This document shows positions 14,201-20,649 of a stretch of 64,000 bases of DNA, piece after piece. The stretch is from Patiria pectinifera (Eukaryota; Echinodermata; Asteroidea; Valvatida; Asterinidae). The position numbers and the translations under genes were made by a program. Under the pieces are notes generated by a model that saw only the letters and a program-made list of their open reading frames with translations, was not told where the DNA came from and searched no databases. The stretch covers positions 7,636,465-7,700,464 of the forward strand of contig CM057149.1 of the NCBI GenBank assembly GCA_029964075.1, read 5' to 3'. Position 1 is the first letter of the stretch, and the number at the start of each line of letters is the position of its first letter.

Positions 14201-17200
14201 AATTTGGTGAAGCACATAAACCCTGAAGGCCAGCTCATACTCTGCGAAAAAGCAAATGCAAACTTGAACATGAACTTGTGACTGCAAATTTGCAAATCTT
14301 GAACACATTTCAACTTAGCAAATGACGCAAAATTTGGTGACGCAACTAAATTCGCATCCGCACAAGCTTAATCTATGTGTATAAACTTTACCTGCTAATC
14401 TCTGTTCATCATCAGCTCCGCCCATCAACCCAGACACCAAGCGTAGCTCTATGTTGGTGTCTTGCTGAATTCCAAGTTCTTTGAGCGACATTCTACCCTT
14501 GAGCTAACATAGGGGGTTAAAAATATAGCAAAACTCTGTCAAGATATCAACTCTTTAATGATAAAATACTGGCATAAGTAAATATGTAGGATGTTGTGAT
14601 TGAATACTTACTGTAAAGAGGATTGAAAAGGAAATTGGAGAAATTTACTTGAAACAGATTTTACATAACTGTACCATACCTCATGGTTTTTCCTTGTATA
14701 TAGACGTTGTTTCTTTGGTTCAACCCCCATTTTGTCTTGTAGTAATCCTTTCAATGCTGAGATAGTAGTGGACGGATGTAGTTGTAGACATACAGGTGAT
14801 GTCAAAGAACTAATCACAAACAGCTGGATTTGGGATTCTTTTTTCTCTTCACCAGATGGTTTCTTGTCAGCAATTGTTTGTTTCCTTGTCTTCTTTCTCT
14901 CTAGATGAAAAACAACAAGCACATCGTTTTCTTTGACTTATTTGCACGACTTGGCTTCAAATGTAAATTTAATGAATAAAATATTCAACTGAACATCAAA
15001 GTTCACAAAGTTAACATTAAGTTTAGGACATAAATGAAGATCAGTATTTATGTGAATCAGAAGTGCTAATAATTGAGGTGACAGTCCTTAAACAGAATAT
15101 CAATTGATATTTCGTGAATGGGACACTTGCAATCACAAAAGGAATGGTTAAACATAATGACAATCAAACGTTTTGATTGATCACTTCCTATTTGGTTGTA
15201 AGTGTCAATGAGTACTAACAAAATAGCTTTAACACATGATTGCTGTATCAGCTGCTACATCAGACTTGAACAGATGTATAAGACACCTGCACTATTAAGC
15301 AGGAGGTCGTGGGTTCCAGTCCCACGAGTGAGCTTGTGATCTTTTATTTATTTTTTAGGGAGGAGCAGCTTTTGGACAGCATTAATTATACAATACTTAT
15401 TAAAATATAACAGTGAATGACAAAACCCATTATTGGAACAGAGAATTTACCTTTTGATTGGTTGTTTCTCTTAGCAGTGGTCTTGGCTAATGAGGAGACG
15501 GTGGAATTCCTTGAGTTGACCAACTTATTTTCAGCTTCATCACCTTTGCTTGTTTTATCGATGGATTCTTCTTTGGATGAGGATTTCTTGGCAACATGTT
15601 GACCTTTCCGCCTCTTGCCTGAATATTTCTTAGTCTTGCCTCCTCTGTGTACTATTCCTGAAGGGAAACAAACATATAAAAGTGTTGTAGCTATATTCTT
15701 CAGCTAGCGAAAAGGCATACCTGCATTCAGATCGTCTTTGATTTTGACCAAAAGCAAAACGTAAAAATGTACATCAAAATACCGAGATTTACCAGGTTTT
15801 CTTGTCAAGGTGTAAGACTCCCCCAAGGCATTTGAAGGATTTCGCTTTTCGTCATCTGAGGAAGTTTGTTTTTCAGCCGCATGAAATAAGAGTTTTTGTC
15901 TCGCCTTCCCGTGTCGTCGTCTTCTCGTCCTCTTTCTCCCTATAAAAAAGTAATGTTTATCAGCTACCGGGTTTACAATTCATGAACTGACATGCAAGGT
16001 TGCTTTGCCATTGTGCCAGCCTTACGTCCATGTAGCTATCTGACTGACTCAGACTGACTGACTCTGACCTATGAGCCAGGCATTACTAAACCATAACACC
16101 ACTGAAAGGGTTACAGCTGGCCCATTGAAAACTCTTGGAAGGGACTCTCGCAATCGTAAAATGAGTGGTTTAAACATAATGACAACCATACAGTTTGATT
16201 GATCACTTCCCATTTGGTTGTATACATCAAATTTGACCTGATGTAAGGCACCTGCACTAGAAAGCAGGAGGTCATTGGTTCGAGTCCCACCTGAGTGAGA
16301 TGGTGAATACTTATTGTTGCAAGTTCTCAAGCAGCATATAGTATGCCAGTGAATAGCAAAACCCATTATTAAATAGAGAATTTACCTTTTGATTGGTTGT
16401 TTCTCTTAGCAGTGGTCTTGGCTGATGAGGAGGCGTTGGAATCCCTTGAGTTGACCAACTTATTTTCAGCTTGATCATCTTTGCTTGTTTTATAGATGGT
16501 TTCTTCTTCGGATGAGAATTTCATGGCAATTTTTTTGCCTTTTCTTGTCTTTCGTGATTTTTTGTTGGTCTTGCCTCTACTTCGTATTTTCCCTGTGGGT
16601 AAATACAAATATAAAAGGACTGCAGCTGTTGCGTCTTCTTAAGCAAACAAAAAGGCATACCTTCATTCACAACAGCTTTGATTGTGATCCCTAAAAAGTA
16701 AGAAAGTACATCACAATACTGAGATTTACCAGGTTTTCCTGCTGAGGTGTCAGACTTCCCCAAGTCATTCAAGTGATCTTGCTTTTCATCATCTGAGGTA
16801 GTTTGTCTTTCAGCTTCATCTAATAACGGGTTTCGTCTCGCTTTCCCTTGTCGTCGTCTTCTTGTCCTCTTTCTCCCTGTAAGAAAAAAAGGTAATATTT
16901 ATCAGCAACCAAATTAACAAGTCCATTTTTATTGGTCCCAGTGCGCCAGCCTAGAGTCTTCTTAAAATGTGTACCTATCTGACTGACTGACATATCGACA
17001 CTTGTGAGCCAGGCAGTGCTACATCATTATGCTACTGAATGGGCTTAATCTGGCCCATTGTGTAGACCACAAGCATAAAAAGACTTCCGGTACATAGCTA
17101 TTATAAATCAATTGAATATAACTGTTTTCATCTTGTACCTGCTTTAAATGGCTTTTCTTTCTTTTTTCCAAAATAATACTCAAAGAGTGCAGACAAAGGA

Positions 17201-20200
17201 GTACACGCCTGAAGATTAAGCATAGATTTCAGTGTATAATCAAAATCCCAGCTAGGTTTTACCAAGTTTTGCTGCTGAAGTTGAAGAATTCCCAGAGTCA
17301 TTGGAGTGTTCTTGCTCTGCGACAGCTGAGGATGTTGGTCTAATGGTGTCATCTTTAGATGAGGAGGTGACTTGAATCATGCGAGGAGAACAAATGCTCA
17401 GGATGACACGGATTATGATCAGTGGGAGGCATAGAATCCACAGAAACAGGTCGAGTTTGGCGAAATGTGCGGCTGAGCTACCAGCAGTTGAAGAGTCATC
17501 TTGATCTAGGGTGGTTGATATTTTTCCTTCTTCACATGATGGTTCCTTTTCGACATGATATTGTCTTCGTCGTCTTCTTCTCTTCTTTCTCCCTAAAAAA
17601 TGTATATACCCTTGATCAATTTAAATAACATTTTTCTTATATTTTTTAGTAACCGACGTCCGAGAATTGGAAGTCTTTGGTGTTGTAGGATTCGAGTCCA
17701 GGACTCACACTTGGGCGCCGGGCCCATCTCGAGTTGCAATTTCAGTGGCTATGACTTGACCTGAGACATATTCACAAAAGATTTGGACTCGGACTTGACT
17801 ATCATTACTTGGATTTACTCAGTTGAACTGGAATTCTTATGTAAATTGAATAACTCGGACTGGAACCACTCGAGTCAAGACTCAGACTTTGATTCGAGTC
17901 CATGTCTTTACTAAATGAGTAGAATTGTACCTGTTGATTGGTCGTTTGTGGTTGTAGGGGAATCCCCCCAATCGTCGGTTGACCTCACTTGAAATTCCTC
18001 ATCAGAGTCACTTTGCCTAATCATGTCTTCTGTAGATGTAGATTTCTTCCCAGTTTTCTTTTGCCTCCTTTTTGTCTTCTTTCTCTCTAGAATATCACAA
18101 GGTAATGAGGCAGCAAGTTAATCAGCGCTACTAAATCATGCAAAACATGTAAGTTTATGTTTGTGAAGATATCGGTGGCTCCCTTGTACACTTTGTACGA
18201 CAGAAAGAATCCTTTTACTGCTGAAGATGGATTAACTCCCCCCTCCAGAAGATAAGGCCCCTAAATTCCCCCTTAAAAATTGTTACACCACTCTGACCCC
18301 GACCCCTGGCGACAAAGCCTGCACTTCCCTCCCCTCACCTCTATATGTAATCTCCTACCTGTTGTCTTCTGTTTGTCAGCTCCTCCCATCAACCCAGACA
18401 CTAGACGCAACTCTATGTTGGTGTCTTGCTCAATCCCATAATTCGCTAGGGAGAGGTCATCACGGAGCTGTGGACAACAAATAAAAGCTTGCTTAAGGCT
18501 TGAATTAATATATATATCACTTTCAAATTTCTATATTGCTTTTTCAACAGAAGGGAGACGTTAAATCTAAAATTGGGTATTGCATCTTTATTAGTGTCTA
18601 GACACCACAAGACAATCACAAGACCTCCAGTCTCAATTCAAGTCACAAACTATTCGAACAAATTGCAACAAAGGCATTTCTTTGCCATTGTTCGTGCCGT
18701 GTTATATTTACTTGTGGCTGGTCTTGTGCTTGGTCTACAATTGGTTTTGTGTCTAGTCATGTGATGGTCTCGACTACAACACTGATCTTCAGAGATGAAG
18801 ATCCAATCTTCCATGAACTTGGATGTAACATCAACATGAATATCATCATTATTTACCTCATGGTTTTTCCTTGTAAACAGATGTTGTTTCTCTGGTTCAA
18901 TCCCCACTTTGTCTTGTAGTAATCCTTTCAAAGCTGAGATAGTAGTGGACGGATGTAGTTGCAGACAGACTGGTGATGTCAAAGAACTATTCACAAAAAT
19001 CTGAATCTGTCGTTTCTGGCACGGTTTAGAACTATAGGTGAAGAAATAAAAAAATATGGCAAGTTTGAAAAAATTGCCTCTGAGGAAGTCCTTGCTAAGG
19101 ATGGAATATCATGTCACTCCAGTTGTTTTAAAGATTGAAAAAAAATAGTCCTGAAACCATACAATAATTATTGCTTGAAGGATTAATCCACTTAGACATG
19201 TACTGCATTGTATCACACTGTATTTATTTCCTGAAGAATCAATAAAACCATAGAGGACTTGGGCAGTTACAGGCGGTACAGAGATGGGTTAGGTATAGAG
19301 TACAGTAAATGTATAAATAAAATCTGAAATAATTTAAGCAACAGAATGAAAAGGGCAGGACCATGACTTGTGTAATTCGAAAAAATTTGAAGAGGACTAT
19401 CACATAAATTTCCTGAAACTGTTTCACAAACTTTTAAGATCTTGCATCCTTTTGATGCTCTTAAAAAACGGTCATCAAAATGAAAGTTAATTTTCACTTA
19501 CTACATTAGCAAACTTCGTTTTTCAACTTTTGATTATTTAATGGTTCTACCAAAAACTTAAATAGTGAATTATAGTTAAACCTTAATTAATCAATCCAAC
19601 TACAATTTTTCTTGCACCATTCAGCAAGCAAGCATGTGTTTAAAATGAACAAAATTCACAACCATGTTGTAAAAAAACTTTAAACAAAATGAACAAATTT
19701 CACAAGCATGATTTAAAAAAAAAACTGTTCTTAAATGTCTACTTACATGCATTCTTGATCCTCTGTGGAAGTTCTTGAAACAACAGACTTGGGAGGAATG
19801 GATTCTTGGTAGGACCTGGCAGCTAACAGTACTGATTGGAACGCCTCTTTCTTGGACTTGCGGACTTTTTTCTTTCTCGTGACCATCTTGGCCAGCGAGT
19901 GATCATTAATGTGCCGAGCAGCTCTCTTGGCATCCTCCAAGTCAGAAAGGGTCCTTAAAGGTTGCAACCAAAAATCCCCCTGGATATTGATAAAGTTATG
20001 ACAAATTTGAAATTAAAGGATACTCATAACTGTTTCATGATTTGTCAAATAAAACAGGAGGGCTTTAAGAAAATGCACCTCCATCGGAGTAATGCACTAC
20101 CACATCTAATTTTTGAGAAGGGGTATGATAGCCATGGAACAACGAATATCAAATATCTACCCTCCTCCCTCCCCTCCCCTCCCCTCGCCACACCCCATCC

Positions 20201-20522
20201 CAACCCAAACCCCAATCCACGAACAAGTTATGTCCATACAATTGCTGACATTACAATCGTTTAAAAAATAATTCAATGTGGTTATTTGAAAGGAAAAAAT
20301 TAAACAAATGTTTCCATAAATGAGGCAATTAGAACTACATTTTAACTGAAGCTTGACAAAGTAAAGTCAACAGAAGTTAGTGAATGGTGGTGGCTCAGTT
20401 GACCTATTTCAAGCGGGGAAGTATGAAGAAAAGCATTTCTGTTCGATCTTTAAATGCCAAACAGAGCACGACAAAGACCGATAGAACTTTGTTTCTTAGA
20501 AAATATCTACAATGCTTACCAT
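970..20522 (-). CDS. Gene A: Ubl / polyampholyte / RHIM-like / NACHT-LRR protein, whole predicted gene (17 exons)
   Basis: This is the predicted span from ATG to stop. Exons: 20520-20522, 19747-19979, 18857-19031, 18359-18467, 17931-18086, 17263-17592, 16730-16876, 16661-16690, 16386-16592, 15793-15939, 15451-15657, 14680-14900, 14392-14503, 11464-13761, 11169-11327, 9702-9824, 970-8249. Every junction has AG/GT ends, phases match at every join, and the sum is a multiple of three (11937 nt, about 3978 aa). From exon 4 on nearly all exons are symmetric phase 1-1, which favours shuffling and duplication. Domains in order: Lys-rich N-terminus, Ubl 1, basic/acidic exons with one hydrophobic segment, Ubl 2, tandem charged repeats, RHIM-like motif, NACHT, LRRs. 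The likely role is an innate immune receptor of the NLR class (inference). The alternative is two adjacent genes, one Ubl-type and one NLR, but no in-frame stop or terminal exon separates them. The NACHT exon of this copy has no ATG near its acceptor, so it needs an upstream exon. Confidence 0.68.
8250..9701 (-). other. Gene A last intron
   Basis: AT-rich sequence between the RHIM-like exon and the NACHT exon. It has GT/AG ends (GTAAAT at the top, tttttcaacag at the bottom). Around 8445-8470 the sequence taatccacatctgg continues uninterrupted where gene B carries a MITE, so it represents the empty site. Nothing else is recognisable. Confidence 0.6.
9702..9824 (-). CDS. Gene A exon 16: short RHIM-like / amyloid-like motif exon
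   Basis: A 123-nt phase 1-1 exon encoding 41 aa. The acceptor is gattgtag and the donor is CTAG followed by gtaaat. It begins with Gly-rich DYPRGGGASIG. Its second half, SGSQNPIIVGSSGVNITYNL, carries a hydrophobic-x-hydrophobic-Gly core (I-I-V-G, 9748-9759) flanked by Asn, Ser and Gly. That layout fits RIP homotypic interaction motifs and related amyloid signalling motifs. The homologous exons of genes B (33161-33379) and C (53186-53404) keep NP-hydrophobic-hydrophobic-hydrophobic-GSSSG. Placement directly before the NACHT exon matches the N-terminal effector position of NLRs. The gene A version has lost the N-terminal half seen in B and C. The motif assignment is inference; the exon itself is well supported by splice sites and homology. 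Confidence 0.7.
9825..11168 (-). other. Gene A intron 15, with degenerate repeats holding TGACGTCA palindromes
   Basis: AT-rich intron between exons 15 and 16. Perfect TGACGTCA palindromes lie at 10411-10418, 10618-10625 and 10747-10754, with near-matches around them, embedded in partly similar stretches (aaaatata-acctttA...gatgacg). At this place genes B and C carry a Gln-rich exon; no such coding sequence is visible here. Confidence 0.5.
11169..11327 (-). CDS. Gene A exon 15: Ser/Thr/Glu-rich linker exon
   Basis: A 159-nt phase 1-1 exon (acceptor gtatctcag, donor AAAAG followed by gtacaa) encoding about 53 aa. It starts AAGTIRKRDGQDMAGSEAED and ends VTASLASRSKG. No domain is recognised. 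The basic start followed by an acidic and Ser-rich run matches the pattern of the other linker exons. Genes B and C have a 165-nt version whose base before the donor is A, not G. Confidence 0.7.
11464..13761 (-). CDS. Gene A exon 14: about 14 tandem polyampholyte repeats
   Basis: A 2298-nt phase 1-1 exon encoding 766 aa, nearly all tandem units of about 55-58 aa. Each unit has a basic cluster (RRRQKGKRKA), a turn-like part (GGEENVD), an acidic/Ser patch (SEDPSISSAVKA) and a Pro/Gly-Glu segment (PSGETPEQKLEQPRKDN). The first units are closer to SGDSPERTDND. It begins after tatcttcag and ends ACCG before gtaata. The sequence should be disordered; the basic clusters resemble nuclear-localisation or nucleic-acid-binding patches, and the SED contexts resemble casein kinase 2 sites (both inference). 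Units near the middle are almost identical, a sign of recent unequal exchange. Gene B's version is shorter (1419 nt). Confidence 0.82.
14392..14503 (-). CDS. Gene A exon 13: second ubiquitin-like domain, C-terminal half
   Basis: A 112-nt exon, phase 0 to 1. It encodes LKGRMSLKELGIQQDTNIEL, then RLVSGLMGG, then ADDEQRLAG. This aligns with the last third of ubiquitin ([21 protein letters not shown]), including a terminal Gly-Gly. The chain continues past Gly-Gly, as in ubiquitin precursors and fusions. Confidence 0.83.
14680..14900 (-). CDS. Gene A exon 12: basic lead plus second ubiquitin-like domain, N-terminal half
   Basis: A 221-nt exon, phase 1 to 0. It opens with a basic stretch (ERKKTRKQTIADKKPSGEEK) and runs into SQIQLFVISSLTSPVCLQL, then HPSTTISALKGLLQDKMGVE, then PKKQRLYTRKNHE. 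It matches the ubiquitin fold order: beta hairpin (QIFVKTL...TLEVE), helix (SDTIENVKAKIQDKEGI) and strand (QRLIFAGK). The acceptor is catctag and the donor is GAG followed by gtatgg. The split between the two Ubl exons lies at the same point as in the first Ubl, so both came from one duplicated exon pair. Confidence 0.85.
15281..15330 (+). repeat. tRNA-like SINE-type remnant in intron
   Basis: An anticodon-like hairpin (cctgcactattaagcagg) is followed by a T-arm-like stem (cgtgggttccagtcccacg), the layout of the 3' half of a tRNA. No amino acid identity or A box is evident. Related copies lie at 16241-16295, 37961-38005 and 38921-38975. They occupy matching intron positions, so they were duplicated with the exons. 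Confidence 0.45.
15451..15657 (-). CDS. Gene A exon 11: basic/acidic linker exon (207 nt)
   Basis: A phase 1-1 exon (acceptor ccttcag, donor AAAAG followed by gtaaat). It encodes a Lys/Arg-rich start (GGKTKKYSGKRRKG), then Ser/Glu (SSSKEESIDKTSKGDEAENK), then SSLAKTTAKRNNQSKG. It is a paralogue of exon 9 (16386-16592, same length), part of a duplicated multi-exon cassette. No known domain. Confidence 0.75.
15793..15939 (-). CDS. Gene A exon 10: Arg-rich linker exon (147 nt)
   Basis: A phase 1-1 exon that starts GRKRTRRRRHGKARQKL and continues to EKQTSSDDEKRNPSNALGES, ending RKPG. It is a paralogue of exon 7 (16730-16876, same length). Between this exon and exon 11, the sequence at about 15725-15760 reads like the 30-nt micro-exon of the other cassette (KIKDDLNAG before a gtatgcc donor) but lacks the AG acceptor, so that micro-exon appears decayed. 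Confidence 0.75.
16241..16295 (+). repeat. tRNA-like SINE-type remnant in intron
   Basis: It contains cctgcactagaaagcagg and the B-box-like ggttcgagtcc. It is the cassette-duplicated counterpart of the copy at 15281-15330. Confidence 0.45.
16386..16592 (-). CDS. Gene A exon 9: basic/acidic linker exon (207 nt)
   Basis: A phase 1-1 exon with acceptor tacccacag and donor AAAAG followed by gtaaat. It opens GKIRSRGKTNKKSRKTRKGK, then KFSSEEETIYKTSKDDQAEN, and ends with the same SSSAKTTAKRNNQSKG tail as exon 11. Low complexity, probably disordered. Confidence 0.75.
16661..16690 (-). CDS. Gene A exon 8: 30-nt micro-exon
   Basis: Encodes GITIKAVVNEG across phase-1 junctions, with acceptor ttactttttag and donor GAAG followed by gtatgc. 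The exon and both splice sites are preserved exactly in gene B at 39347-39376, which supports it as real despite its size. Confidence 0.62.
16730..16876 (-). CDS. Gene A exon 7: Arg-rich linker exon (147 nt)
   Basis: A phase 1-1 exon with acceptor tttcttacag and donor CCTG followed by gtaaat. It begins GRKRTRRRRQGKARRNPL and then turns acidic (EAERQTTSDDEKQDHLND), ending SDTSAGKPG. Nearly identical in gene B (39416-39562). Confidence 0.76.
17139..17208 (-). other. Gene A candidate alternative 70-nt exon (stop-introducing)
   Basis: It has a good acceptor (taatcttcag) and donor (GCAG followed by gtacaag), both kept in gene B at 39830-39899 with the same 70-nt length. Its length is not a multiple of three. 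Joined to exon 6 in phase 1 it reads eight or nine residues to an in-frame TGA in both genes. Inclusion would therefore end the protein after the hydrophobic segment, or trigger decay of the mRNA. I leave it out of the main chain. Confidence 0.4.
17263..17592 (-). CDS. Gene A exon 6: Arg cluster plus hydrophobic, membrane-like segment
   Basis: A 330-nt phase 1-1 exon. It starts GRKKRRRRRQ, continues acidic (EKEPSCEEGKISTTLDQDDS), and then holds the only long hydrophobic run outside the NACHT-LRR exon, FLWILCLPLIIIRVILSIC (19 aa). A Ser/Asp-rich tail (SSSKDDTIRPTSSAVAEQEH) follows. The run is long enough for one membrane helix but contains an Arg (His in gene B). Membrane insertion is inference; a buried amphipathic helix is the alternative. 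The acceptor is acattttttag and the donor CTTG followed by gtaaaa. Confidence 0.75.
17640..17925. repeat. Gene A intron repeat rich in gactcgag words
   Basis: A stretch with many direct and inverted copies of acttg and actcgag (for example ttggactcggacttgac and ccactcgagtcaagactcag). It is shared with gene B at about 40330-40605, so it predates the gene duplication. The words resemble the subterminal repeats of the hAT-like element at 42872-43802, and it may be an old relic of one. Confidence 0.4.
17931..18086 (-). CDS. Gene A exon 5: basic/acidic linker exon (156 nt)
   Basis: The first symmetric phase 1-1 exon after Ubl 1. It starts ERKKTKRRQKKTGKKSTSTE and continues QSDSDEEFQVRSTDDWGDSP, ending NDQSTG. 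The acceptor is atattctag and the donor ACAG followed by gtacaa. Identical length in gene B. Confidence 0.76.
18359..18467 (-). CDS. Gene A exon 4: first ubiquitin-like domain, C-terminal half
   Basis: A 109-nt exon, phase 0 to 1. It encodes LRDDLSLANYGIEQDTNIEL, RLVSGLMGG, then ADKQKTTG. The LSLANYGIEQDT part matches ubiquitin's [10 protein letters not shown], and the domain ends in Gly-Gly like ubiquitin. The acceptor is ttgtccacag and the donor ACAG followed by gtaggag. Confidence 0.85.
18857..19031 (-). CDS. Gene A exon 3: first ubiquitin-like domain, N-terminal half
   Basis: A 175-nt exon, phase 2 to 0. It reads SKPCQKRQIQIFVNSSLTSP, then VCLQLHPSTTISALKGLLQD, then KVGIEPEKQHLFTRKNHE. 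QIQIFV, the helix TISALKGLLQDKVGIEP and HLF align with ubiquitin's MQIFV, TIENVKAKIQDKEGIPP and RLIF. Ubiquitin's Lys48 region (AGKQLEDG) is replaced by TRKNHE. The acceptor is tcacctatag and the donor GAG followed by gtaaat. Confidence 0.86.
19747..19979 (-). CDS. Gene A exon 2: Lys-rich N-terminal exon
   Basis: A 233-nt exon, phase 0 to 2, encoding GDFWLQPLRTLSDLEDAKRA and ARHINDHSLAKMVTRKKKVR followed by KSKKEAFQSVLLAARSYQES. The RKKKVRKSKK cluster resembles a nuclear localisation signal. The acceptor is tcaatatccag and the donor AT followed by gtaagt. The phase-2 end joins exon 3 exactly. No family recognised; nearly identical in gene B. Confidence 0.78.
20520..20522 (-). CDS. Gene A exon 1: start codon at an exon end
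   Basis: The ATG directly abuts its donor (ATG followed by gtaagc), so the coding part of exon 1 is one codon. Upstream context AGAAAA and, after splicing, GGG at +4 give a favourable start context. The same arrangement and flank occur in gene B (44211-44213). The 5' UTR probably extends to about 20575 but its start cannot be placed. Confidence 0.66.
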
Positions 20523-20594
20523 TTTTCTGTCTTTAAGACCAGATTCGCAACCCGATCCTGTAAATTGAAGGAAGCGTCGCAATTTTAACTGGTG

Positions 20595-20606
20595 CGGGAA
20601 TTCCCC
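20595..20606 (-). promoter_or_regulatory. Rel/NF-kB-type site upstream of gene A
   Basis: The minus strand reads GGGGAATTCCCG, containing the palindrome GGGAATTCCC, a textbook kB site. It lies about 75-85 bp upstream of the ATG and is kept in gene B at 44286-44297, next to a conserved GCGCGCGC stretch and an AGTGACGT half site (about 20640-20647). Regulation by Rel-family factors is inference. Confidence 0.6.
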
Positions 20607-20649
20607 TTTGCTTATGCGCGCGCAGTTTCACGTGATGATAACGTCACTG

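Noticed and set aside
15281-15330. Functional tRNA gene
   Set aside because: Only the anticodon-arm-like and T-arm-like parts are visible. There is no acceptor stem or A box, and the copies sit in duplicated introns.
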